DNA of 64,000 bases from Radicibacter daui (GCA_030657355.1 CP131057.1:703501-767500); one strand, 5' to 3'; numbered from the stretch's first letter, positions 41,658-51,253 are shown. Numbers and translations are program-made. Notes: generated by a model from the letters alone, not told the origin.

Positions 41658-42410
41658 TTATTTTCGCGGCGCTGTCGCGAACCATTGTTCAAAGCCGATA
41701 CGGCCAAGGCGCGGGTTCTGGTCGGAGACGAGGGACCCGTCCTCCAGCCTGGTCCCGAAATACTTCGCCTCGGGGTCGGCAATGACGATGCGGGTATCAC
41801 CGACCGCCTTGAGATACCGGGCAACGAAATCGCAAAGACGCGCCCGTTCCGGGCCGGAAATTTCGACGATCCCGTTAACCGGTGCGGAAAGGGCTGCCTC
41901 CGCCACGAAGTCGGCAACGTCGTCGGAGGCAATCGGCTGAAGGGATCCGGTCGACAGGCGCGCCGTATCGCCAACCGTTCCCGACTGGGCAATACCGCCA
42001 AGAAATTCCATGAACTGCGTCGAGCGCAGGATGGTGTAGGGGACGCCGGAATCCCGGATGATCCGCTCCTGCGCGGCCTTGGCCCGGAGATAGCCGCTTT
42101 CCGGCAACCGGTCCGTGCCCACGATGGAAAGCGCGACATGCAGCTTCACCCCTGCCGCCTTTTCCGCCGCAAACAGGTTGCGGCCCGAAATCTCGAAAAA
42201 TTCGAGCACCGCCTTGTCCTCGAAGGAGGGTGCGTTTGCGAGGTCGATCACGACTTCAGCGCCTTCAAGCGCCTTCGCAAGCCCCTCACCCGTAATCGTA
42301 TCCACGCCGGTGCTCGGAGCGGCTGCGGTGACATCGTGGCCTTGCTGGCGCAGCCGTTCAGCTGTTTTGGAGCCGATCAGGCCAGTACCGCCGATTATCA
42401 CTATTTTCAT
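41658..42410 (-). CDS. NmrA-like NAD(P)-binding protein
   Basis: This 250-residue protein has an N-terminal nucleotide-binding loop GGTGLIGSK and the NmrA-like short-chain dehydrogenase fold, but no YxxxK catalytic pair is evident. Such proteins may be redox sensors or weak reductases. The AAGGAG site is good. It lies 127 bases after the MBL hydrolase gene and 63 before the cupin gene, on the same strand. Confidence 0.85.
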   Translation of the reverse strand: MKIVIIGGTGLIGSKTAERLRQQGHDVTAAAPSTGVDTITGEGLAKALEGAEVVIDLANAPSFEDKAVLEFFEISGRNLFAAEKAAGVKLHVALSIVGTDRLPESGYLRAKAAQERIIRDSGVPYTILRSTQFMEFLGGIAQSGTVGDTARLSTGSLQPIASDDVADFVAEAALSAPVNGIVEISGPERARLCDFVARYLKAVGDTRIVIADPEAKYFGTRLEDGSLVSDQNPRLGRIGFEQWFATAPRK

Positions 42411-42537
42411 GACTCTCTCCTTGCACGGAGCACAAGGTGCGCCGCGTTGCTTGCCGTTCAGAGGCAGTGAGGGCCGAAGCCGAGGATCGCGCCGTCATTG
42501 CCCTGCCTGTGAAGACCACGGCGGCGCAAAATCTCGC

Positions 42538-43455
42538 TCAGTAGTCCCAGAAACAGGGAACCCACCGGAAGGCATCACGGTCGGCCGCAACATGGCCCAC
42601 AGAGGGGAAGGGCATATGGGTTGCCACCAGCAGCCCGCCATTCTCCGCCAGTTCCTGCAAAAGCCCGACCCGGACACGGGCTGCCTCCACGGGATCATGC
42701 TCGAAACCGTTGTGCCAGTCGGGATGTTCAAACCCGACAGCGAACACGGCATCGCCGGCAAACATCAACCGCTCGTTGCCGGACGATACACGGACCACAC
42801 TATGTCCCGGGGTGTGGCCGCCGGTCCGGGAGACGACGACACCCGGAGCGACCTCGCATTCGTCATCGAACAGCCGGAGCTGGTTTTCGTATTCTGCCCT
42901 GAAACGCTGCGCCGTCGCGCGGAGCGCATCCGGGAAGCCCGCGGGCATGTTGACCTGGCTGAAGTCGGGAGCCTCCCAAAATTTGACTTCGGCGCGCGCC
43001 ACGTGAATTCGCAGGTCATCACACAGGCGCTCTTTCACCCCGTCCACCAGAAGCCCGCCGACATGATCCATATGCATGTGGGTCAGCACGATATCGGTCA
43101 CGGAACCGAGATCAATGCCGGCATCGCCCAGTCGCCGCACCAGATGCCCGGCCCGGGGCAGGTTCAGTTCCGGATCCAGCCCCAGGCCGGCATCGACAAG
43201 AATGATGCGATCGCCGCTGCGCACGACAACCGCGTTCAGCGCCCAGTCAAAGGCATCCTGCGGCAGGAACATGTCGTTCAGCCAATCGGCCCTTGCCGAA
43301 GAGTCCACATTGTGTCCCAGCATCCTGGTCGGTAGCGGCAGAACGCCATCGCTGACCACCAGGACGTCAATGTTGCCAACCTTTACAGCGTAACGTGACG
43401 GAACCAATTCTTCGGCGCCCGGCAGGTCCGCTCGTGATGTGATGTCGAGGTTCAT
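42538..43455 (-). CDS. MBL-fold metallohydrolase (lactonase-like)
   Basis: This 305-residue protein has the metallo-beta-lactamase motif THMHMDHVGG with ligands H126, H128, D130 and H131, a further HTPGHS phrase, and a C-terminal metal ligand. The layout suits quorum-quenching lactonases and related dizinc hydrolases. The HxHxDH motif is fully present. Substrate unknown. A clear AGGAG precedes the ATG at 43455. Confidence 0.88.
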   Translation of the reverse strand: MNLDITSRADLPGAEELVPSRYAVKVGNIDVLVVSDGVLPLPTRMLGHNVDSSARADWLNDMFLPQDAFDWALNAVVVRSGDRIILVDAGLGLDPELNLPRAGHLVRRLGDAGIDLGSVTDIVLTHMHMDHVGGLLVDGVKERLCDDLRIHVARAEVKFWEAPDFSQVNMPAGFPDALRATAQRFRAEYENQLRLFDDECEVAPGVVVSRTGGHTPGHSVVRVSSGNERLMFAGDAVFAVGFEHPDWHNGFEHDPVEAARVRVGLLQELAENGGLLVATHMPFPSVGHVAADRDAFRWVPCFWDY

Positions 43456-43583
43456 CTCTGTCTCCTGTGAATCGCCACCCTGGCCCCGGTCGACAGGGCG
43501 CCGTCGGCGATCAGTTGTTCGTGGATAAGCCAGTTTACTGGCCCCAAATCCGGACCGTCGCCGGAAGCGCGGCCCGCAAGGGT

Positions 43584-44063
43584 TCAGTGCAAACCGGCCT
43601 TGTCGAGGCCGAACAGCTTGTCGGCGGAGCCGGGAACAGCCTTGAAGGCGACGCTCGCCCGGTTCCAGGCATTGATGACCATGATGGAGAAGGTCAGGTC
43701 AGAGATTTCCTTCTCGGACAGCTGCCCGCGGACCCGCTCATAGAGTTCATCGGGGATACCGCCCTCCTCCAGCTTCGTGACGGCTTCAGTCCAGGCAAGC
43801 GCGGCACGTTCGCGAGGGATGAACAGGTTCGACTCCCGCCAGATGGCGATGTGATAGAGCCTCAGCTCGCTTTCCCCGTGGATCTTGGCTTCCTTGACAT
43901 GCATGTCGAGGCAGAAGGCACAGCCGTTGATCTGTGACGCGCGTATCTGCACCAGATCGTGGATCTTTTGCTCAACGGTGCTGTCCTTCAGCGCCATGCT
44001 GAGCTCCGAAAGTTTCTTGAACAGTTCCGGGGAGTGCTGGGCGTAGTTCAGACGCTGGGTCAT
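43584..44063 (-). CDS. AhpD-like carboxymuconolactone decarboxylase family protein
   Basis: This 159-residue protein carries the redox motif C48-A-F-C51 with H55 (CAFCLDMHVKEA), the signature of AhpD-type alkylhydroperoxidase-like proteins rather than true decarboxylases. It probably reduces peroxides or acts as an electron carrier. It has a GGAGG site. Two GGATAT-type repeats in its promoter match the box in front of the Rrf2 gene, so it is the best target candidate of that regulator, as first gene of the MBL/NmrA/cupin run. Confidence 0.9.
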   Translation of the reverse strand: MTQRLNYAQHSPELFKKLSELSMALKDSTVEQKIHDLVQIRASQINGCAFCLDMHVKEAKIHGESELRLYHIAIWRESNLFIPRERAALAWTEAVTKLEEGGIPDELYERVRGQLSEKEISDLTFSIMVINAWNRASVAFKAVPGSADKLFGLDKAGLH

Positions 44064-44079
44064 TGCTTTCCTCCATATT

Positions 44080-44120
44080 TAAGGATATAAAACATCCTTA
44101 TGGATATTTTTTATCCTTAA
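44080..44120. promoter_or_regulatory. Two putative Rrf2 operators upstream of the AhpD-like gene
   Basis: TAAGGAT-ATAAAAC-ATCCTTA (44080-44100) and GGATA-TTTTT-TATCC (44102-44116) lie side by side between divergent AhpD-like and LysR genes. They share the GGATAT/ATATCC core and TAA flanks with 40543-40565. Confidence 0.6.
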
Positions 44121-44193
44121 TTGACGGACGCGCAAAGCCATCTCGTCATAAGCACGCCGCATAAGGCTTATGTCGAAGTCGCAGGGGGCAAGA

Positions 44194-45126
44194 ATGGATA
44201 TCGTTTGTGCTCTCCGGGCCTTCCTTCGTGTCGCGGAAACCGGCTCGTTTTCTACCGCCGCCATCGACCTCAAGCTGACCCAGCCAGCCGTTTCAAGGCA
44301 GGTCTCGGCCCTGGAGGCCCATCTCGACGTGCGCCTCCTGCACCGTTCGACCACCTCTCTGTCGCTGACATCCGAAGGAGAACGGATGATCCCGATGGCA
44401 CTCAAGGTGATCGACGCGGTGGAGGCGCTGGGCGAAAGCACCGGGCCAGCCGGAGTTGCATCGGGAAAGGTACGGCTTTCGCTGCCGGCACCGTTGGGGC
44501 TTTTTATCGGCGACCGGATCACCGCCCTCCTTGATCGTCACCCTGAATTATCTGTCGAGCTTTTGTTCCGGGAGCAACCATCCGACCTGGTGGGTGAGGG
44601 CATCGATCTCGAAGTGCGCCTCGGCGCGGTGACCGATCCCGGTCTGATCTGTTCGAGAATTGGATGGACCACCGCATTCCTCGTCGCCGCTCCGGCCTAT
44701 CTGGAAAGACGCGGCACTCCCCGGGCGCTTGAAGATCTGAGCGACCATGACTGCCTCTGCTACAAACGCGGTGCAGACGGGTGTGCCTGGTCCTTTTCCA
44801 ACGGGGCCGACGAAGTGACGGTGCGGACATCACCGCGGTTTGTCGTCAACAACGCCGTCGCCGTCCACCGGGCGGCAATGGGTGGCGCCGGTATCGCCGT
44901 CCTCTCCCATATCCTTGCCGTGCCAGATATCGAAGCCGGCCGGCTGGTCAATCTGCTGCCCGACTTTCCACCAGCCCGCTTGCCGATCAACCTCGCCTAT
45001 CCGTCACGACGCAACCTTCCGTTCCGGGTCAGGACCGTTATCGACTATCTGGTCGCATCGATGCGGGAGGACCCTTTCATGTCATCGTCGCAATCGCCCA
45101 CCGTGCCGAGGTTGCGCGTGGCATGA
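44194..45126 (+). CDS. LysR-family transcriptional regulator
   Basis: This 310-residue regulator has the LysR helix-turn-helix (AETGSFSTAAIDLKLTQPAVSRQV) and effector domain. The ATG at 44194 follows AGGGGGCAAGA; 44170 is a less likely in-frame start. It is divergent from the AhpD-like gene and shares its operator-bearing intergenic region, so it may respond to the same redox cue or control it. Confidence 0.88.
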   Translation: MDIVCALRAFLRVAETGSFSTAAIDLKLTQPAVSRQVSALEAHLDVRLLHRSTTSLSLTSEGERMIPMALKVIDAVEALGESTGPAGVASGKVRLSLPAPLGLFIGDRITALLDRHPELSVELLFREQPSDLVGEGIDLEVRLGAVTDPGLICSRIGWTTAFLVAAPAYLERRGTPRALEDLSDHDCLCYKRGADGCAWSFSNGADEVTVRTSPRFVVNNAVAVHRAAMGGAGIAVLSHILAVPDIEAGRLVNLLPDFPPARLPINLAYPSRRNLPFRVRTVIDYLVASMREDPFMSSSQSPTVPRLRVA

Positions 45127-45163
45127 ACGCAAACGGGCGGCACACAAATCCATTACGCCACGC

Positions 45164-46060
45164 TCACCGCACGCCGAGGGTTTTTGCTTCATCCGCCATA
45201 AAGTCGCAAAAGAGCCTGACACGCATCGGAACGGTGTGTCCAAAGGCATGCAGGGCGTTGAACGGAAGCTCCGGGAGCGCAATTTCCGGCGCGAGATCAA
45301 CGAGGGCGCCGTTCTTCAGGTCCTCATCAACCAGGCATCTCAAAAGATAGGCGGCCCCTATTCCGGTTTTTGCGGCCTCAATCAGGGCCGCTCCGGAATC
45401 ACAATCCACACGCCCGGAAGGGACGAAGGTCGTTGCATCCGCAAGCCGAACCGGCGCCGGAACGCCGTTCGTGACATACCGGGCAAAGGGAACGCCCGCC
45501 AAATCCGCTGTCCGCCTGGGCTGTCCATGAAGTTCTACGAACGTGGGTGAGGCAACCACGACCATGGGCAATTTTGCCAGGGTGCGAACCATATAATCGC
45601 CGCCGGCAGCGTTCCCGATACGCAGGACGACATCATAGTCCTCGCGCACCAGATCGACGAAACGATCCGTCAGGCCGACTTCCAGCGTCAGAAGTGGATG
45701 GGCCGCCGCGAAGTTTTCAAACAGGCGAGGCAATAACAGCGGGGCAAACTCGCCCGGCATGCTGATCCGCAATCGCCCCGAGAGGGTCGATCTGGAACCG
45801 ATCGCCTCATCACTTGAATCAAGGTCGCGCAAAAGCGGCGCGATGCGCTCGAAAAAGACCTGGCCTTCCTGGGTTAGCGTCAGGGCCCGCGTTGACCGCA
45901 GGAACAATCGCGCCCCGAGCTTCTTTTCCAGCCGCGCCACGCTTTTCGAAATCGCCGATGGCGTCGTCCTGAGAACACGAGCTGCGGCAGTGAATGAACC
46001 CGCCTCCACGGTACGGGCAAACGCCATCAACCCGCTCGTTTCGCTCAACATATTTGGCAT
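45164..46060 (-). CDS. LysR-family transcriptional regulator
   Basis: This 298-residue LysR protein has the usual N-terminal helix-turn-helix (ARTVEAGSFTAAARVLRTTPSAISKSV) and a CrgA-type effector domain. ATG 46060 follows GGAGAGG; the extension to 46084 has no Shine-Dalgarno. It is divergent from an SDR gene, with a 95-bp gap, and probably controls it. It converges on the preceding LysR gene. Confidence 0.9.
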   Translation of the reverse strand: MPNMLSETSGLMAFARTVEAGSFTAAARVLRTTPSAISKSVARLEKKLGARLFLRSTRALTLTQEGQVFFERIAPLLRDLDSSDEAIGSRSTLSGRLRISMPGEFAPLLLPRLFENFAAAHPLLTLEVGLTDRFVDLVREDYDVVLRIGNAAGGDYMVRTLAKLPMVVVASPTFVELHGQPRRTADLAGVPFARYVTNGVPAPVRLADATTFVPSGRVDCDSGAALIEAAKTGIGAAYLLRCLVDEDLKNGALVDLAPEIALPELPFNALHAFGHTVPMRVRLFCDFMADEAKTLGVR

Positions 46061-46155
46061 TTGCCTCTCCGGGGCACAAATCATGTGCCGGACGCGGGTC
46101 TAACGGCGTCGGGTGTGTGGATTTATCTCATAAGCAGCAGAAACGGAGATAAACC

Positions 46156-46905
46156 ATGCAACAGCTGAAAGACAAAGTCGCCGTGATCACAGGCGGCAAC
46201 AGCGGTATCGGCAAGGCCACCGCACGCCTGTTCGCCCGCGAGGGCGCACAGGTTGTCATCACAGGCCGCCGGCAGGAAATTCTCGATCAGGCGCTGGAAG
46301 AGATCGGTCGCGGTGCCGTTGGCATTGCCGGAGACGTTGCCGATATCGACCATCATCGGGCGCTCGCGAAAATGCTAAAGGAACAATTCGGCGGGCTGGA
46401 CATCTATATGGCCAATGCCGGCATCATCAAGATCGCCCCGTCAGACCGGATCTCGCCGGAAGACTATGACCGGCATTTCAATACAAATACCCGCGGGGTG
46501 TTTTTCGGCGTGCAGACGATAAAGCCGCTTTTACGCGATGGCGGTTCCATCATCGTTACCAGTTCACTCGCAGCCACCAAGGTGCTGCCGGACCACACCG
46601 TCTATGCTGCATCAAAAGCGGCCGTTGCGGCTTTTGCGAAGAACTGGGCGATCGAATTCAAGGCCCAAAACATCCGGGTCAACATCCTGAGCCCCGGGCC
46701 GGTGGAAACCGCCATTCTCGAAAAGCTCGGAATATCCGAAGCCGACCGCCCAGCCTTCGAGGCACAGATGGCGTCGCAAATCCCCGCAGGTCGTCTGGGA
46801 CAACCTGACGAACTGGCACGCGCCGCGCTCTTCCTCGCCTCCGATGCAGGAAGCTTCGTGAACGGTGTCGAGCTTCAGGTCGACGGAGGAATGAGCCTGG
46901 TTTGA
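46156..46905 (+). CDS. Short-chain dehydrogenase/reductase
   Basis: This 249-residue classical SDR has the cofactor loop GGNSGIGKA, the NAG motif (MANAGI), the catalytic Ser/Tyr/Lys (SSLAATK and YAASKAA) and ends QVDGGMSLV. It acts on an unknown alcohol or ketone. A good GGAGATAAACC site precedes the ATG. It is divergent from a LysR gene, the standard local-regulator arrangement. Confidence 0.92.
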   Translation: MQQLKDKVAVITGGNSGIGKATARLFAREGAQVVITGRRQEILDQALEEIGRGAVGIAGDVADIDHHRALAKMLKEQFGGLDIYMANAGIIKIAPSDRISPEDYDRHFNTNTRGVFFGVQTIKPLLRDGGSIIVTSSLAATKVLPDHTVYAASKAAVAAFAKNWAIEFKAQNIRVNILSPGPVETAILEKLGISEADRPAFEAQMASQIPAGRLGQPDELARAALFLASDAGSFVNGVELQVDGGMSLV

Positions 46906-47018
46906 AGCGACAAAAGAGGCATTGGAAAGTCGGAAAATTCAGGCGCTTCCGGCGCCACAACTGACCCTCTCAGCCTGTCGCCGACATGCCTCTCAAGCCC
47001 CCCATCCGGCAACCGTCT

Positions 47019-47819
47019 TCAGTCGCACCGCGCCGTCATGCCGCCATCGACGATGATCTCGGTACCGGTGATAAACCGGGCTTCGTCACTGGCCAGAAAG
47101 AGCGCCGCATTGGCGGTGTCCCGGCCATCACCCATGAAGCCCAGTGGAATGCGGGCAAGGCGCTCGGCGAGCAGGGTTTCCACATCGCCGCCGGTACGCT
47201 GGCCGGCAAGCCGTGCTTCCACCATCGGCGTGTGCAGCTGGCCGGGCACGACCGTGTTCACGCGGATATTGTGCGGCGCATATTCCACCGCCACCACCTT
47301 CGAAAACTGGATGACCCCGGCCTTCGTCGCCGCATAGGCCGACTGTGCCGCTCCCGTCCAGCGCAGGCCGGAAGTGGAGGAGGTGTTGACGATGGCGCCC
47401 TTGCCGCGCGCCCGCAGGTGCGGCAGCACATGCCGGCAGGTGAGATAGACGCTGGTGAGGTTGAAGCGCACCTGGCGCTCCCAGGTCGCCTCATCCATCA
47501 CCTCCGGCCCGCCTTTGGCCGATCCGCCGACATTGTTGACCAGAATATCGACCCCGCCGAAGGCCTCTGCACAAGTCGCCGCCATGGCCTTTACCGCGTC
47601 GCTGTCGGTCACGTCGCAGATGTGCCCGACGATCTCGCCACCGGCAGCCTGCGTGCGCTCGATGGTTTCCTTCAGCGCCTCGGGGTTGAAGTCGACGGCG
47701 AAAATCTTCGCCCCCTCCTCGGCAAAGCGCACCGCCGTGGCACGCCCGTTCCCCCAGCCGGGCCCCACGCATCCGGCCCCGGTAACGATGGCAACACGAT
47801 CCTGCAAACGCCCGGACAT
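47019..47819 (-). CDS. Short-chain dehydrogenase/reductase, last gene of the TRAP catabolic operon
   Basis: This 266-residue classical SDR has the loop TGAGCVGPGWGNG, NNVGG, catalytic YAATKAG and ends DGGMTARCD. The loop has a PGWGN insert seen in a subset of SDRs. It follows the lactonase-like gene by 14 bases, with GAGGAGG before its ATG. In the context it may oxidise or reduce an intermediate of an aromatic or lactone pathway; that is inference. Confidence 0.9.
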   Translation of the reverse strand: MSGRLQDRVAIVTGAGCVGPGWGNGRATAVRFAEEGAKIFAVDFNPEALKETIERTQAAGGEIVGHICDVTDSDAVKAMAATCAEAFGGVDILVNNVGGSAKGGPEVMDEATWERQVRFNLTSVYLTCRHVLPHLRARGKGAIVNTSSTSGLRWTGAAQSAYAATKAGVIQFSKVVAVEYAPHNIRVNTVVPGQLHTPMVEARLAGQRTGGDVETLLAERLARIPLGFMGDGRDTANAALFLASDEARFITGTEIIVDGGMTARCD

Positions 47820-47833
47820 TCAGGGAGTCCTCC

Positions 47834-48706
47834 TCAAGCCTCGAAACGGTAGAGCCGCTGGGGGTTGTCGACCATCAAGGCCTGCAGCAAGGCCGGCGTG
47901 GGCGCGATCTGCGCCAGAAGGTCGAACAGCACGCCGTCATCCGGCGGGTCGGCGCGGAAATTGGGGTGCGGCCAGTCGGTGCCCCACAACACACGATCGG
48001 AGAAAGTCTCCACCAATGTTCGGGCAAAGGGCACGGCATCGGCATAGGGCGCCTCCTGCCGGGAGGAGCGTTCGCTGCCGCTCACCTTGACCCAGACGTG
48101 CTCCTTCTCCAGCAGCTTCATCAACGCCGTGAACGGCGCCTGATCGAGCCCGAGCGAGGCATCCACCCGCCCCATATGGTCAATCACGACCGGCAGCGGC
48201 AGCTCGCGGATTACCGGCGCCATCTCTTCAATCAGTGCCGCTTCCATATGGAGCTGCAGATGCCAGCCAAAGTCCGGCAGGCGCCGCCCCAGCGCCCTGA
48301 GCTCGTCCATCGTCGCGCCGGGGGCCAGATGCCCCATATAATTGAAGCGGATGGCGCGAAATCCCTGCCGGTCATGCCGGGCGATCTCCTCATCGCTCAC
48401 GCCAGGCGGCAGCAGCGCCACCCCCAGATAACGCCCCTTGCGCGCGGCGATGGCATCGGCCGTGACCGCATTGTCAAAGCCATGGCAGCCGGACTGGACC
48501 ACCACGCAGCGCTCGATGCCGGCCATATCATGCAGGGCAAAGAGCCGCTCCTTGGGCGCCTCGCCCGGGCGGAACTTGCTCTCCGGCGCATAGGGGAATT
48601 TCGCGACCGGCCCGAAGACATGGCAATGGGTATCGCAGGCGCCCGCCGGCAGCCGGATGTGCGGCTTTCGCGGAGTGTCGATGAAGGTCCGAGCACCGAT
48701 GCTCAT
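47834..48706 (-). CDS. Amidohydrolase-family lactonase-like protein (LigI type)
   Basis: This 290-residue member of the amidohydrolase superfamily has the metal motif CDTHCHVFGP (H27, H29), HMGRVDASLG in mid-sequence and the terminal WGTDWPHPN. This combination is that of 2-pyrone-4,6-dicarboxylate lactonases (LigI), which open the ring in lignin-aromatic breakdown, and of related dicarboxylic lactonases. AAAGGA precedes the ATG. The surrounding TRAP importer and decarboxylase-like gene support a role in uptake and breakdown of an aromatic acid or lactone, although the exact substrate is unknown. Confidence 0.85.
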   Translation of the reverse strand: MSIGARTFIDTPRKPHIRLPAGACDTHCHVFGPVAKFPYAPESKFRPGEAPKERLFALHDMAGIERCVVVQSGCHGFDNAVTADAIAARKGRYLGVALLPPGVSDEEIARHDRQGFRAIRFNYMGHLAPGATMDELRALGRRLPDFGWHLQLHMEAALIEEMAPVIRELPLPVVIDHMGRVDASLGLDQAPFTALMKLLEKEHVWVKVSGSERSSRQEAPYADAVPFARTLVETFSDRVLWGTDWPHPNFRADPPDDGVLFDLLAQIAPTPALLQALMVDNPQRLYRFEA

Positions 48707-48723
48707 GGGTCGTTTCCTTTGGC

Positions 48724-49272
48724 TCAGGCCAGGTCGTGCACGGCCGGATCCGGCGGATCGACCTCGAAGACGTTGATGGTCATGGAAATGAGGCTGTAGT
48801 AGCCAAGCAGCCCGGTGAGATCGACGACGCCCCCGGTGCCGAGCACCGCTATCGCGCGGTCATAAAGCGGCTGGTCGACCTTGCGGCCCTGCTGAAGCGC
48901 CAGCGCAAAATCATGGACCACGGCCTCGTCTTCTGACGAAAATTGCGGCGGCCTGCCGGTGCGGATCGCCTCGACGATCTCCGGATCGATCCCGGCTTCA
49001 AGGCCGATTTTCTTGTGTGCCTGCCACTCGAATTCCGAGTTCCAGACCCGGGCCGTTACCAGAATGGCGAGTTCGGAAAGCCGGGGCGGCAGCAGCGTGT
49101 CGTAGCGGCAATACCGCCCGAGCGCCTGCGAGCGGTCCGCCAGCTCCGGCCGGTGCAGCCAGAGGGCAAGCGGCCCGCGCACCCGGCCACGCGGGCCGGA
49201 GGCGATCGCATCGTAAACCTTCCGCTGGTCGTCCGTCAGATTTTCGGGATCAGGGGGAGAGAGACGTGCCAT
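48724..49272 (-). CDS. Carboxymuconolactone decarboxylase family protein
   Basis: This 182-residue protein has the CMD-domain phrase SELAILVTARVWNSEFEWQAH. The E-x-x-W-x-x-H pattern, with no CxxC, is closer to decarboxylases such as PcaC than to AhpD. ATG 49272 follows AAGGAG; a longer in-frame extension overlaps the GST-like gene. It may decarboxylate a lactone acid in the same path as the LigI-like enzyme. It is four bases from the GST-like gene end. Confidence 0.85.
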   Translation of the reverse strand: MARLSPPDPENLTDDQRKVYDAIASGPRGRVRGPLALWLHRPELADRSQALGRYCRYDTLLPPRLSELAILVTARVWNSEFEWQAHKKIGLEAGIDPEIVEAIRTGRPPQFSSEDEAVVHDFALALQQGRKVDQPLYDRAIAVLGTGGVVDLTGLLGYYSLISMTINVFEVDPPDPAVHDLA

Positions 49273-49276
49273 CGGA

Positions 49277-49927
49277 TCAGGCTCCTTCCGGGCGGGCGGT
49301 TGCCAGATAGGCCGGTTCGCTCGCAGCAAAGCGGTCAAGCCAGTCGACGAGCGCCGGGTACCCCGCACGCCACTCCACCGGGCGGCGCCAGTCGAGATAA
49401 CTGAGGGCGCAGGCAAGGCTGATCGAGACGAGGTCGGTCTGCGCCGGGTCAGGCAAGGCGGCCGTGATGGTATCCAGCCCCCGAAAAACCTTGCCGCGCT
49501 GATGGTCGAGCCAGCGCTGCGATATCTTTTCGGCCTCGCGAAAGCGCCCCTCATAAACCATCAGCAGCGCGGCATCGGTGATGCCATTGGCCAGCGTTGC
49601 GCGGGTCATCGCCGCATAGCGGGCGAGCCCGGCCGGCGGCAGCAGGCGCGGCGCCTCGCCGAGACTGTCGAAGAACTCGATGATAACGGTGCTGTCGTAA
49701 AGGATGGTGCCATCCGCCAGCAGCAGGGTCGGCATCTTGCCCAGCGGGTTCTGCTGTCGCAGGCTGTCCTTTTCATCCAGCGTATTGGCGACAAGCAGCT
49801 CCAGACTTGCCTCAAGCTTCAGCACCTTGGCGGCAATCCGGGCCTTTCTTCCAAAGGGGGAGGTCAGCGTCGAGCGCAAAACCATCCCTTGCCCGGCCAG
49901 CGACCGGGCATCGGTCCTCTCAGTCAT
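49277..49927 (-). CDS. Glutathione S-transferase-like protein
   Basis: This 216-residue protein has a thioredoxin-fold N-terminus (STLTSPFGRKARIAAKVL) and glutathione-pocket phrase GTILYDSTVIIEFFD, with a helical C-terminal half. GST-like enzymes in aromatic pathways include maleylpyruvate isomerases and beta-etherases, so it may act within this pathway. GGGAG precedes the ATG. It lies 16 bases after the TRAP permease gene. Confidence 0.87.
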   Translation of the reverse strand: MTERTDARSLAGQGMVLRSTLTSPFGRKARIAAKVLKLEASLELLVANTLDEKDSLRQQNPLGKMPTLLLADGTILYDSTVIIEFFDSLGEAPRLLPPAGLARYAAMTRATLANGITDAALLMVYEGRFREAEKISQRWLDHQRGKVFRGLDTITAALPDPAQTDLVSISLACALSYLDWRRPVEWRAGYPALVDWLDRFAASEPAYLATARPEGA

Positions 49928-49942
49928 GGGGGCCTGCTCCCG

Positions 49943-51253
49943 TCAGTTCATGGATTGCGGAAGGAAGAGGGCGAGCTGCGGGAAAAGGCAGAGCACGACG
50001 AGCATCACAAGGCCGGCGAGCACAAAAGGAACCAGCCCCTTGAACACGTCTTCCAGCTGCACGCGCCCGTCGGAGGAGGCCTGCACCACGAAGCAGTTGA
50101 TGCCCACCGGCGGCGTCACCGCGCCGATCTCCACCAGCAGCACGACGAACACGCCGAACCACACCGGGTCGAAACCAAGCTTCATCATCACCGGATGCGT
50201 AATGGGCAAGGTGATGGCCAGCAGGGCCGGTGCATCCATCATCATTCCCAGCGCCAGATAGATCGCCACGATGATCAGCACGATCACCCAGCGATTGACG
50301 TCGAGACCGATGAGGAACGAGCCGGCAGCATTGGCAACGCCGCTAAGCGCCAGGAACTTGGAGAAGATGAGCGCCGAAATGATGATGCCGAAGATCATCG
50401 CCGAGGTACGGATGGTATCGAGCAGCACTGCCTTCAGCGCCAGCCTGGTAAATCCGCCGCGGCGGATGACGGCCAGCACGAAGGTGAGCATGGCGCCTAC
50501 ACCGCCCGCCTCGGTCGGCGTGAACACCCCGACATAAAGCCCGGCGATGATCGCGGCGATCACCAGCACCAGCGGCCCGGCAAGCCGCAGCGACCAGATT
50601 TTTTCTTTCAGCGTCGCGGTGATCGGCGTCACCGGTGCCAGCGCCGGGTTGCGCAGCACCGAGAGATAGATCGCCACGCACAAGAACAGGGCGAAGACCA
50701 GGCCGGGGATGATGCCGGCGATCAGAAGGCCGCTGATCGACGAATTGGTGAGAATACCGTAGATGACGGCCAGCGAGCTGGGCGGGATCATCACCGCCAG
50801 CGTGCCGGCAATCGCAATCGAGGCCGACGCCAGCGACTTGTCATAGCCGCGGTCCAGCATCTGCGGCAGGGCCAGCTTGGTAAAAACGGTGGCCGTGCCG
50901 ACGCTCGATCCGGAGGCAGCGCCAAAGGCCGCCGCGCCGATGGTGGTCGAGATGGCAAGCCCGCCGCGGATATTGCCCAGCCACTTGGTGGTGGCCTCGA
51001 ACAGATCCTCTCCAAGGCCGGCCTGCATGGCGAAATAGCCCATCAGCAGGAAGAGCGGGATGACGCTGAAATGGAAGCTGTGCGTCGTATCGTAAAACAC
51101 GGTGGAAAGCATGGCGGTGGAGGCCTTCAAACCGACCAGCAAGGTCAGCCCCAGCGCCCCGACAAGGCCGAGCGATACCATGACATTGATGCCGAGCAGG
51201 ATGGCCGCGAACAGCGCGGCAACTCCGATGAGCCCGATTTCGAGGCCGAACAT
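49943..51253 (-). CDS. dctM: TRAP transporter large permease, DctM type
   Basis: This 436-residue protein has about twelve membrane segments and phrases such as PPSSLAVIYGILTN and PTEAGGVGA of DctM-type TRAP channels. It carries the sodium-coupled transport path. ATG 51253 overlaps the DctQ stop by one base (TGATG); a TTG just upstream is possible but unneeded. It is followed by catabolic genes on the same strand, which implies the imported compound is used at once. Confidence 0.92.
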   Translation of the reverse strand: MFGLEIGLIGVAALFAAILLGINVMVSLGLVGALGLTLLVGLKASTAMLSTVFYDTTHSFHFSVIPLFLLMGYFAMQAGLGEDLFEATTKWLGNIRGGLAISTTIGAAAFGAASGSSVGTATVFTKLALPQMLDRGYDKSLASASIAIAGTLAVMIPPSSLAVIYGILTNSSISGLLIAGIIPGLVFALFLCVAIYLSVLRNPALAPVTPITATLKEKIWSLRLAGPLVLVIAAIIAGLYVGVFTPTEAGGVGAMLTFVLAVIRRGGFTRLALKAVLLDTIRTSAMIFGIIISALIFSKFLALSGVANAAGSFLIGLDVNRWVIVLIIVAIYLALGMMMDAPALLAITLPITHPVMMKLGFDPVWFGVFVVLLVEIGAVTPPVGINCFVVQASSDGRVQLEDVFKGLVPFVLAGLVMLVVLCLFPQLALFLPQSMN

